Assembly (NCBI GenBank): GCA_001796415.1
Contig: MGML01000039.1
Coordinates: 1-9,862 of the forward strand
Direction: 5' to 3'
Source: Chloroflexi bacterium RBG_13_46_14
GTDB lineage: Bacteria > Chloroflexota > Dehalococcoidia > Dehalococcoidales > UBA2162
Length of the DNA: 9,862 nucleotides
Shown here: positions 1-4,552 of the stretch, piece by piece
Layout of the letters: the number at the start of each line of letters is the position of its first letter
How positions within the stretch are numbered: position 1 is the first letter of the stretch
The notes under the pieces: generated by a model
Told to the model about the DNA's origin: nothing
Databases searched by the model: none
What the model saw: only the letters and a program-made list of their open reading frames with translations
Translations under genes and position numbers: made by a program

Positions 1-1
1 T

Positions 2-181
2 TCGAAAAGTGACTCCATTGTAGCTCATCTCACGGTAGTTTTTGCTCCACTTGCCGTAGCGAAAACGATCGAAAATTATACCGGTATAAGTATTAAGCGA
101 TTTGTGAAGCAAGCTCAGCATCTCAAACTAAGCCGTTTTATACCTGAATGTTTATACCTGAACTTGACAAGTTTACCTTAA
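2..181 (+). CDS. Transposase, C-terminal fragment (cut by window edge)
   Basis: The frame starting at base 2 is open for 59 codons to a TAA at 179-181, with no start inside the window, so the gene enters from the left. The peptide contains AHLTVVFAPLAVAKTIE followed by YTGISIKRFVKQAQ. This pattern (a basic approach, HL, a hydrophobic helix, then a TG-S-KFV-like turn) is typical of the extreme C-terminus of DDE transposases of the IS4/IS1634-like group, downstream of the catalytic Glu. The family name is from memory and unverified. The last 14 or so residues (FIPECLYLNLTSLP) do not look like a normal family tail and coincide with a tandem 12-bp repeat, so the end may be altered or run into the element's terminus. 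Whether the element is intact cannot be judged here. Transposase origin is fairly likely; the exact IS family is not. Confidence 0.6.
   Translation, partial: SKSDSIVAHLTVVFAPLAVAKTIENYTGISIKRFVKQAQHLKLSRFIPECLYLNLTSLP
76..162. repeat. TTATACC half-site array (palindrome plus tandem 12-mer)
   Basis: A perfect 14-bp palindrome, TTATACCGGTATAA, lies at 76-89. The 12-mer TTTATACCTGAA occurs twice in direct orientation at 137-148 and 151-162, with a 14-bp period. The shared core TTATACC therefore appears four times: 76-82, inverted at 83-89, 138-144 and 152-158. The tandem pair ends two bases before a -35 box at 164. It could be a protein-binding array (regulator or transposase) or simply the sequence of the transposase 3' end. 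Confidence 0.5.
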
Positions 182-192
182 TGTCATATACT
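164..192 (+). promoter_or_regulatory. Sigma70 promoter for the 245-619 gene
   Basis: TTGACA at 164-169 and TATACT at 187-192 are separated by exactly 17 bp: a consensus -35 and a five-of-six -10. The predicted start near 199 gives a leader of about 45 nt to the ATG at 245. The -35 lies inside the last codons of the transposase reading frame, so the promoter may have come with the mobile element or been formed at its edge. Confidence 0.7.
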
Positions 193-244
193 CCAATTCC
201 CCCATTGTCCTGACAGTGAAAATACTCGCTATTAGGAGGATGAG

Positions 245-619
245 ATGGCAGAGCAGAGGAATTACCGTGTATCACAGATCGACGGCAAGATCACCTGGCA
301 GGTGGAGGAACTCTGGGACAGTGGAGTAGTTCGCGGACCTTACGGAACAAAAGACGCGGCAATCCACGCTGAAGAAAAATTCGCGATCGAAAACAATTTC
401 CTAAACAGCCTGGTATTAAAGGAAGCCATAGAACGGAAACTGAACCTGGAAAAAGCCTTCACAAGAGACGATGAAGGAAACTGGACATGCACCCAGGCAT
501 GCTCGCTGACTATCGACAAGAAGGAGTTACGGTTCAGCGAAGGTTTGACATTCGCCAAAGGAATTCCTTTCATAGGAGTCGATATCGCGGATTGGCTGGA
601 AAAAAACGTTAAAATTTAG
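245..619 (+). CDS. Hypothetical protein, 124 residues
   Basis: I do not recognise this protein. The ATG at 245 is preceded by AGGAGG (234-239) at a 5-base spacing, and a near-consensus promoter lies just upstream, so it is a well-supported gene. The product is soluble and charged with no signal peptide or membrane segment. It reads like two small alpha/beta parts: residues 1-45 contain ITWQVEELWDSGVV and a GPYGTKDAA turn, and residues 75-124 contain GNWTCTQACSL, two Cys four residues apart, and a C-terminal FIGVDIADWLEKNV. The Cys pair alone is too little to call a metal site. It stands alone, between a transposase remnant and a non-coding region, so it may be accessory cargo. After the stop, a weak hairpin (CGGA 630-633 / TCCG 638-641, then TTTT) is the only terminator candidate. 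Confidence 0.75.
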   Translation: MAEQRNYRVSQIDGKITWQVEELWDSGVVRGPYGTKDAAIHAEEKFAIENNFLNSLVLKEAIERKLNLEKAFTRDDEGNWTCTQACSLTIDKKELRFSEGLTFAKGIPFIGVDIADWLEKNVKI

Positions 620-683
620 AGTTCAATTCCGGATCTTTCCGTTTTAGCCATAAACACTTGTAATTTCCATTCATATGTGCTAT

Positions 684-689
684 TATAAT
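684..689 (+). promoter_or_regulatory. Candidate -10 box of a leader or small RNA
   Basis: TATAAT matches the -10 consensus exactly. The best upstream partner, TTGTAA at 658-663, is 20 bp away, which is too long, and the 17-bp position reads TAATTT. If used, transcription would begin near 696, about 55 nt before the T-run ending at 752. Confidence 0.3.
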
Positions 690-726
690 ACTACTATATG
701 GGAAAAAGTTAGGTATTCCTCATAGT

Positions 727-752
727 TTCTCCTTTTCGAGGGGAACTTTTTT
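727..752 (+). terminator. Attenuator-like hairpin with T-run
   Basis: TTCTCCT (727-733) pairs with AGGGGAA (739-745), seven pairs including one U-G, around a 5-base loop, followed by C and six T (747-752). Two alternative pairings compete: AAAAAGTT (703-710) with AACTTTTT (744-751), which would occupy the T-run, and CCTC (718-721) with GAGG (738-741). Mutually exclusive stems next to a T-run are what an attenuator or a short terminated RNA would show. The structure is from inspection only. Confidence 0.4.
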
Positions 753-858
753 ATGGGTCATTATCCCGGGTGAGATTAACCATGGGGGACGTGGTTTATA
801 AACCCTTCTAGGATCCTATCTGGTTTATCTTTAGTACGGAATCAGTTGCCGTCTCCTG

Positions 859-902
859 TGTTACTTAAGTCACATCCCGCAGGCACGTAAGTGGATTATA
901 AT
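859..902 (+). promoter_or_regulatory. Candidate activator-dependent promoter of the 959 small gene
   Basis: A perfect TATAAT at 897-902 has no recognisable -35 box: 874-879 reads ATCCCG. Instead an imperfect 16-bp palindrome, TGTTACTTAAGTCACA (859-874, seven of eight pairs), is centred at 866.5. With a start near 909 this is about -42, the position at which class II activators of the CRP/FNR type bind. The arms TGTG and CACA recall that family, although the spacing (10 rather than 8) is not standard. The leader to the GTG start would be about 50 nt. Confidence 0.35.
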
Positions 903-958
903 TGTCTCAGGTATGCCAACAATCCCATATCAATGAATGACTAAAAGGAGGTGAAATA

Positions 959-1081
959 GTGGATGTATTGGAAAAGGTAGCGTCATCCCTGGAGAACGCA
1001 CTGGATCTGATTCTGGGAGAAGATATCCAGAAACGGTCGGACAAGTATATCGAACATTACCTGTACCCGAATAGATATTAA
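959..1081 (+). CDS. Small acidic protein, 40 residues
   Basis: I do not recognise this peptide. A GTG start at 959 is preceded by AAAGGAGGTGA (944-954), essentially a full complement of the 16S rRNA 3' end, with 7 bases between GGAGG and the start. The 40 codons run to TAA at 1079-1081. The product begins MDVLEKVASSLENALDLIL, which would form an amphipathic helix with Leu, Val and Ile on one face, and ends in an aromatic, charged tail (KYIEHYLYPNRY). There is no membrane segment or signal. A hairpin (1098-1129) and a good terminator (1142-1170) follow, and a -10 box precedes it, so it has the signals of a single-gene transcription unit. Function unknown; a small regulator or protein-binding peptide is possible. 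Confidence 0.65.
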   Translation: MDVLEKVASSLENALDLILGEDIQKRSDKYIEHYLYPNRY

Positions 1082-1097
1082 TTCCGATGAATTGAGA

Positions 1098-1129
1098 AGT
1101 TCGGTACTTAAGAAAGTCTTGACCGGACT
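1098..1129 (+). other. Stem-loop in the 3' UTR of the small gene
   Basis: AGTTCGGT (1098-1105) pairs with ACCGGACT (1122-1129), eight pairs with one G-U. The 16-base loop holds a second small stem, AAGA (1110-1113) with TCTT (1117-1120). No T-run follows, so it is not a terminator; it may stabilise the mRNA or be part of a structured RNA. TACTTAAG in its loop (1105-1112) repeats the core of the palindrome at 862-869. Confidence 0.45.
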
Positions 1130-1141
1130 GTGGAGGACTAA

Positions 1142-1170
1142 AGGAGAGCAAATGCTCTCCTAAAGTTTTT
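1142..1170 (+). terminator. Intrinsic terminator of the 959-1081 gene
   Basis: AGGAGAGC (1142-1149) and GCTCTCCT (1154-1161) form eight perfect pairs around the loop AAAT, followed by AAAG and five T (1166-1170). On the minus strand the same stem is followed only by TTTAG, so it serves the convergent lipoprotein gene weakly if at all. Confidence 0.7.
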
Positions 1171-1182
1171 CCAGCAGTATGT

Positions 1183-1584
1183 TTATCGTATCGATGAATT
1201 CGATGTTACACTTACGTTTGCAGAATTATATTTTCCATGGACAACTACCAGGTCAGTTCCAACCTTAAAGAGTATTCCTTCGACTGTTACCGTCTTACCT
1301 TCTCCGTATATAGCTTTTTCACCAGCCTGATAACTGTCCCAGAGTTCTGGCTGAATACGCACATCCACTTCGCCTTTACTGTTTCCGAGTTTCAGATACA
1401 TACCGCCAACACCCATTGGATTCTCGACAGCGTAGGTGATTTTCCCTTTTACTTTAACAATCTGGTCTATCATCGACATATCAACCTGGTCAGGTGTAAT
1501 CGTATTAGCATCCGGCGCACAACCGGATAAACATACTGCTAACAGAACCATAATTGAAATCAGTTTAGAAATCACGCTAAACAC
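1183..1584 (-). CDS. Lipoprotein with OB-fold-like domain
   Basis: Predicted to be a lipid-anchored extracytoplasmic protein of 133 residues. The N-terminus has a Lys at position 7, a hydrophobic core (LISIMVLLAVCLSGC) and a lipobox L19-S20-G21-C22, with acylation expected on Cys22. After a short linker (APDANTITPDQV), residues about 43-125 alternate hydrophobic and polar residues in a five-strand pattern (VKVKGKITYAV, MYLKLG, GEVDVRI, KTVTVEGILF, DLVVVHGKY) that fits an OB-fold of the tRNA_anti-like type. Its ligand is unknown. The GTG at 1584 is chosen because GGGTGA (1596-1591) sits 6 bases upstream and a sigma70 promoter lies just above it. An internal ATG at codon 12 would shorten the signal peptide too much. 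It is divergent from rnc, and I infer no functional link. Confidence 0.8.
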   Translation of the reverse strand: MFSVISKLISIMVLLAVCLSGCAPDANTITPDQVDMSMIDQIVKVKGKITYAVENPMGVGGMYLKLGNSKGEVDVRIQPELWDSYQAGEKAIYGEGKTVTVEGILFKVGTDLVVVHGKYNSANVSVTSNSSIR

Positions 1585-1603
1585 CTGATATCACCCGTAA
1601 TAG

Positions 1604-1633
1604 ATTCTAATCGGCAGAAAATAGTAGTGTCAA
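1604..1633 (-). promoter_or_regulatory. Sigma70 promoter of the lipoprotein gene
   Basis: On the minus strand TTGACA (1633-1628) and TAGAAT (1609-1604, five of six matches) are 18 bp apart. The start would fall near 1597, just upstream of the ribosome-binding site GGGTGA and 13 nt before the GTG, giving a very short leader. Confidence 0.6.
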
Positions 1634-1653
1634 CCAGGGAGTAATCACCATAA

Positions 1654-1682
1654 TTGACATGACTAAATTATGAGACTATGCT
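1654..1682 (+). promoter_or_regulatory. Sigma70 promoter of rnc
   Basis: TTGACA (1654-1659) and TATGCT (1677-1682, four of six) are 17 bp apart. The start near 1689 gives a leader of about 27 nt, so there is no room for the long 5' hairpin through which RNase III autoregulates in E. coli. Confidence 0.6.
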
Positions 1683-1715
1683 GAAACAAAGCCAGCTTCA
1701 AAGAGGAATCTCAAA

Positions 1716-2402
1716 TTGGTAGATTTAAATATTTTACAAAAGACTCTTGGGATAAAATTCAGGGATATTTCACTTCTGGAGAAATCCCTGGTACACCGTT
1801 CCTATTTAAATGAAAACCAGGGTGTTGAATCTGATTCCAACGAAAGACTCGAATACCTTGGAGACGCAGTTCTCGGATTTATCGTAGCGGAGAAATTATA
1901 CCGAGATTTCCCCGATTATGATGAAGGCAGAATGACCAGGCTTCGCTCGGTACTGGTACGCAGGGAAACTCTCGCCAGGATATCGAGGAGTATTAACCTT
2001 GGAGAATACCTCTTTCTTGGAAAAGGAGAAGACACCAGCGGTGGTAGAAACAAATCGGCCAATCTCGCCTGTGCTCTCGAAGCAGTTATTGGCGCAGTTT
2101 ACCTGGATCAGGGAATGGTAAAAACCAGGAAAATGGTTATCAAGCTGCTGGCAGAGGAATGGCAGAAAGCAATAAAAAAACCGGCTGCAATTGATTACAA
2201 GTCCAGGCTCCAGGAGTTGATACAGTCACGCGAACAGAGGATTCCATCCTATCAGGTAACGGGAGCATCGGGTCCCGACCATATAAAAACGTTCAGCGTC
2301 GAGGTTAGACTCGGAAACCAGGTACTGGGCAGTGGTTCCGGTAAGAGTAAAAAGGAAGCGGAGACAGAAGCAGCCAGACAAGCATTGGAAAAGATATCAT
2401 AA
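1716..2402 (+). CDS. rnc: Ribonuclease III
   Basis: Endonuclease that cuts double-stranded RNA, processing rRNA precursors and mRNAs in the cytoplasm as a homodimer with Mg2+. The 228 residues match the usual length. The catalytic domain (about 1-150) has the signature NERLEYLGDAVLG (42-54), giving metal-binding E43, E46 and D50, then DEG with E70 and LEAVIG with E122. The dsRNA-binding domain (about 160-227) starts DYKSRLQELIQ and ends KSKKEAETEAARQALEKI. One oddity: the position of E. coli D114, the first residue of the DxxE pair, is Cys119 (TGT at 2070-2072). The start is TTG at 1716; AGAGG (1702-1706) lies 9 bases upstream, and the nearby ATGs are out of frame. Function is certain at family level; full activity is not guaranteed because of C119. 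Confidence 0.96.
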   Translation: MVDLNILQKTLGIKFRDISLLEKSLVHRSYLNENQGVESDSNERLEYLGDAVLGFIVAEKLYRDFPDYDEGRMTRLRSVLVRRETLARISRSINLGEYLFLGKGEDTSGGRNKSANLACALEAVIGAVYLDQGMVKTRKMVIKLLAEEWQKAIKKPAAIDYKSRLQELIQSREQRIPSYQVTGASGPDHIKTFSVEVRLGNQVLGSGSGKSKKEAETEAARQALEKIS

Positions 2403-2415
2403 GACTTTACACGCC

Positions 2416-2456
2416 TATTCTTCTCTGATAAACTGCAAGTGAGAGGAGAATATTTT
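2416..2456 (+). terminator. Long stem-loop after rnc, terminator-like
   Basis: TATTCTTCTCT (2416-2426) pairs with AGAGGAGAATA (2442-2452), eleven pairs with one U-G, around a 15-base loop and followed by TTTT (2453-2456). It starts 14 bases after the rnc stop. It may end the rnc transcript. Because the next small gene follows within 25 bases and has no promoter I can see, partial read-through or processing by RNase III itself is an alternative. Confidence 0.5.
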
Positions 2457-2480
2457 CAATAGCCACTCAGAGGTGAAATT

Positions 2481-2633
2481 ATGGGAAAACGGGATTACAA
2501 AGGCCGGGAACCTAAGAAAGAGAAAAAGGACGCAAAGAAAAAGAACCTTACCACTACCGTTATTCCTACCACTATGCCTGTTGAAGTAATCAGGAAGGAA
2601 AGGAAAAAGAGAGAGGAAGAAGAGGAAGACTAG
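2481..2633 (+). CDS. Small Lys/Glu-rich protein, 50 residues
   Basis: The ATG at 2481 follows AGAGGTGA (2469-2476) at good spacing and runs 50 codons to TAG at 2631-2633. The N-terminal third is strongly basic (MGKRDYKGREPKKEKKDAKK), the middle is a Thr/Pro-rich linker (NLTTTVIPTTMPVEVI) and the end is a run of charges closing in EEEEED, so the two ends carry opposite charge. No Cys or His pairs and no membrane segment. From memory, short proteins beginning MGK-DY-RE-KKPKK are common hypothetical proteins in Dehalococcoidia; this is not verified. A nucleic-acid or ribosome-associated role would fit the composition and the rnc neighbourhood, but this is inference. It probably depends on read-through from rnc. 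Confidence 0.7.
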   Translation: MGKRDYKGREPKKEKKDAKKKNLTTTVIPTTMPVEVIRKERKKREEEEED

Positions 2634-2702
2634 CGTTTTCTTTCACGCTTTTCGTACGGATAAATACATTACGTGTATAAGTCCGCAGTTTTAGAAGTAG
2701 TT

Positions 2703-2749
2703 AACCGGCTGGTACACCAGTAATCACCGGAATATCGGCCGGTTGTTAT
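2703..2749 (+). terminator. Possible terminator between small gene and acylphosphatase gene
   Basis: AACCGGC (2703-2709) pairs perfectly with GCCGGTT (2738-2744). The loop contains a further possible hairpin (CTGG 2709-2712 / CCAG 2717-2720, sharing one C). A T-rich but interrupted tail (GTTATTTT) follows. A weaker small hairpin, AGCGT 2632-2636 / ACGCT 2645-2649 then TTT, lies directly on the stop codon of the small gene. Confidence 0.4.
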
Positions 2750-2771
2750 TTTCCAGTGAAATTCTTTAGTT

Positions 2772-3056
2772 ATGGATGAGTTAAGCGCAATCAAGGCTAC
2801 GGTACACGGACGTGTTCAGGGAGTTTTCTTCCGCGCTTCTACACGGAAGGTTGCCAGAGAACTGGAACTCTCCGGGACGGTTCGCAACCTGCCCGGCTGG
2901 AAAGAAGTTGAAGTTCACGCTGAAGGTGAAAAGACACAGTTAGAAAAGCTTATTAAGTTTCTGAAAACAGGTCCGCCAGGAGCAAAAGTAGAAAAAGTTG
3001 ATATTGAATGGCTGGAATATACCGGTAGATATATCGGATTTTACGTCATCTATTAG
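2772..3056 (+). CDS. acyP: Acylphosphatase
   Basis: Small cytosolic enzyme that hydrolyses the carboxyl-phosphate bond of acyl phosphates (EC 3.6.1.7). The 94 residues are the normal size. The phosphate-binding loop GRVQGVFFRAST (13-24) contains the catalytic Arg21. TVRNLPG (36-42) carries the catalytic Asn39, EVHAEG follows at 47-52, and the C-terminal strand ends in GFYVIY. The family usually has GWVRN at the second motif; here it is GTVRN with an inserted Trp after PG. The ATG at 2772 has no recognisable Shine-Dalgarno sequence and no strong promoter; a TATAAG at 2676-2681 is the best -10 candidate. It is convergent with the DUF362 gene, 48 bases apart. The physiological substrate is unknown. 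Confidence 0.93.
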   Translation: MDELSAIKATVHGRVQGVFFRASTRKVARELELSGTVRNLPGWKEVEVHAEGEKTQLEKLIKFLKTGPPGAKVEKVDIEWLEYTGRYIGFYVIY

Positions 3057-3064
3057 TGGGAAAA

Positions 3065-3103
3065 GTTCAACATTTTATCATATCGAAAAGGTGTATTTTG
3101 AAC
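3065..3103. terminator. Weak inverted repeat between convergent genes
   Basis: GTTCAA (3065-3070) and TTGAAC (3098-3103) form only six pairs around a 27-base loop. TTTTCCC follows on the minus strand. It could be a poor bidirectional terminator for the acylphosphatase gene and the DUF362 unit; nothing stronger lies in this gap. Confidence 0.25.
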
Positions 3104-3104
3104 C

Positions 3105-3836
3105 TTATAAATCCAATTCGATTTTCGCATTTGCAATAAGATCGAGATAATCCATTTTTAGCCCGAGTTCCTCAGTTACTTCACAATCTACCTCGTAAGG
3201 TTCTCCGACGAAGGTTTTTCCGTAATCTTCAACCTCTCCATAAGCAGAATCATCAGGGCCGGTAAATATCTGTCGGCCTTCAATTATTCCCAGGTCGAAT
3301 GGAAGCGTGAAATAAAGGTCGGTAATCACCCTGTCGATACCAAGACTGTAGAGAGTTTCCCACCCGGTCAATTCACCGGTACTGTATTTCGAACTGGGCA
3401 GAAGTGTAAGCATATTCATTATACTCAGGCTGCCTACATCCCTGTAAACCTTAAGGGGAGCGACGGAAATCAGGAAATCACTGGACAGGATTACGTTGGG
3501 AACCCAGAAAGTAGGCACCATCAGTGGCTTGGTTAACGGGTTATCCACTTCAACCCATATACAGTCTTTGACATCCAGCATCAACACCCGTGGAAAGTCG
3601 TAACCAAGTGACTGGTAAATGGGATATATAGACTCGCCACCGGTAGTTCCCTCAAGGATCAGGATATCGGCATCACTTACCTGCCTGATCCCCCTGATTA
3701 TCGTCGAAAGCAGTTCACGGCTTGTGGTAACAGGATAAGGTTCCATGAAGCCAGCACTCGGTTTTATCAGCACACGCCTGGCCCGGGCTATCGTTGTCGG
3801 CGCCTTAAATACAAAGTCAGCAGCATCAAATTTCAA
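3105..3836 (-). CDS. DUF362 domain-containing protein
   Basis: Uncharacterised DUF362 family; some relatives carry ferredoxin domains, this one has none. In 243 residues it shows the family sequence of landmarks: RVLIKPSAG (21-29, where most members have IKPN), PVTTSRELLSTIIRGI (35-50), an acidic DADILILEG (55-63), DFLISVAPLKVYRDVG (120-135) in place of the usual LK-T-H segment, then SIMNMLTLLP and DLGIIEGRQIFTGPDDSAYGE (181-201). No signal peptide or membrane segments. The ATG at 3836 has GGAGG (3852-3848) 11 bases upstream. It follows the MBL-fold gene by 43 bases on the same strand and is probably cotranscribed with it and pepA. The reaction is unknown, and the co-occurrence with a peptidase does not define it. 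Confidence 0.75.
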   Translation of the reverse strand: MKFDAADFVFKAPTTIARARRVLIKPSAGFMEPYPVTTSRELLSTIIRGIRQVSDADILILEGTTGGESIYPIYQSLGYDFPRVLMLDVKDCIWVEVDNPLTKPLMVPTFWVPNVILSSDFLISVAPLKVYRDVGSLSIMNMLTLLPSSKYSTGELTGWETLYSLGIDRVITDLYFTLPFDLGIIEGRQIFTGPDDSAYGEVEDYGKTFVGEPYEVDCEVTEELGLKMDYLDLIANAKIELDL

Positions 3837-3879
3837 ATCTTATTTTTCCTCCGTTGACAGGACAAAAAGACATTAACTC

Positions 3880-4530
3880 TTACATCGCCGGTTTCAGAAC
3901 TACGATACGGGTACTCTCAGGAAGTTCGCCTGCTTTATACTCAATTTCACTCGTATCCATAACGGTAACGTTTGTTTTCCCATCCGTGAAGCTGTCGACA
4001 CCTGCAACCGGGAAATCGGGGCACCTGTCATTGCAGAAATGCATAGGTATCACTACTGCAGGTTTCAGCTTTTCAATGACGGCATCGGCAATTGTGGCAT
4101 CAATGGTAAAATTACCCCCTACCGGAGCCATCAGGACGTCGACCTTACCGATTGCAGCCGCCTGCTCGTCACTGAGCATGTGGCCGAGATCACCAAGATG
4201 ACAGACTTTTATACCATCTACTTCGATGCAGTAGATCACGTTAGAGCCACGCTCATTTCCGCCTGAAGCGTCATGATAGGTATCGATCCCGCTTAGCTTA
4301 ATGCCTTTTACTTCAATCGGTGTGGATTCATTTATTACTTGCGGATTACCCCGGACAGCGGCGACATTGTTATGATCGCCATGTCCGTGACTCACCGTCA
4401 CGATATCTGCGGACTCGTCTATAGGTCTGTAATTCATTCCGAGAATTGGTTCATAGGGATCTGTTATTATCTTTACTCCGCTATCAGAGGTTATCAAAAA
4501 AGATGCGTGACCCAGCCACTTGATCTTCAT
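3880..4530 (-). CDS. MBL-fold metal-dependent hydrolase (UlaG/UPF0173-like)
   Basis: Metallo-beta-lactamase-fold hydrolase of 216 residues, probably cytosolic, with two metal ions expected. It opens MKIKWLGHASFLIT, typical of the UlaG/UPF0173-like branch. Metal ligands: the HxHxDH motif gives H48, H50, D52 and H53, followed by H86, D114 in HLGDLGH and H164 in IPMHF. The substrate is unknown; relatives include L-ascorbate-6-phosphate lactonase and many orphan hydrolases. I start at ATG 4530 because GGAGG (4545-4541) lies 10 bases upstream. The frame extends to an ATG at 4575, but that would overlap pepA and add 15 residues with no conserved pattern. The gene starts 22 bases after the pepA stop, which indicates an operon. 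Confidence 0.88.
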   Translation of the reverse strand: MKIKWLGHASFLITSDSGVKIITDPYEPILGMNYRPIDESADIVTVSHGHGDHNNVAAVRGNPQVINESTPIEVKGIKLSGIDTYHDASGGNERGSNVIYCIEVDGIKVCHLGDLGHMLSDEQAAAIGKVDVLMAPVGGNFTIDATIADAVIEKLKPAVVIPMHFCNDRCPDFPVAGVDSFTDGKTNVTVMDTSEIEYKAGELPESTRIVVLKPAM

Positions 4531-4552
4531 AACAACGTTACCTCCACGATTT

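Larger units (their letters stand above)
620..958. other. Non-coding stretch rich in palindromes
   Basis: No reading frame here is convincing; all ATG-started frames stop within about ten codons. It contains a perfect TATAAT (684-689) without a good -35, a hairpin with a T-run (727-752), and a dense series of perfect palindromes: CCCGGG 765-770, CCATGG 780-785, GGTTTATAAACC 793-804, TAGGATCCTA 809-818 and ACTTAAGT 863-870. The 8-mer TGGTTTAT is repeated at 792-799 and 821-828. A second perfect TATAAT lies at 897-902. I compared it by eye with the common riboswitch cores, SRP RNA, RNase P RNA and tmRNA and saw no match. It is either a structured leader or RNA, or a regulatory region for the small gene at 959. 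Confidence 0.5.

Noticed and set aside
620..958. Known riboswitch or housekeeping RNA (ydaO, cobalamin, GEMM, SRP RNA, RNase P RNA, tmRNA)
   Set aside because: Short resemblances such as GGGTGAGATT were seen, but none of the conserved cores is complete; only a covariance-model search could revive the idea.
930..1151. Minus-strand 73-codon frame over the small gene region
   Set aside because: It runs antisense to a better-supported plus-strand gene with a perfect Shine-Dalgarno sequence and crosses that gene's terminator; composition is not protein-like.
2477..2633. Toxin-antitoxin pair involving the small charged protein
   Set aside because: The neighbours are rnc and an acylphosphatase gene; no toxin-like partner or overlapping gene is present.
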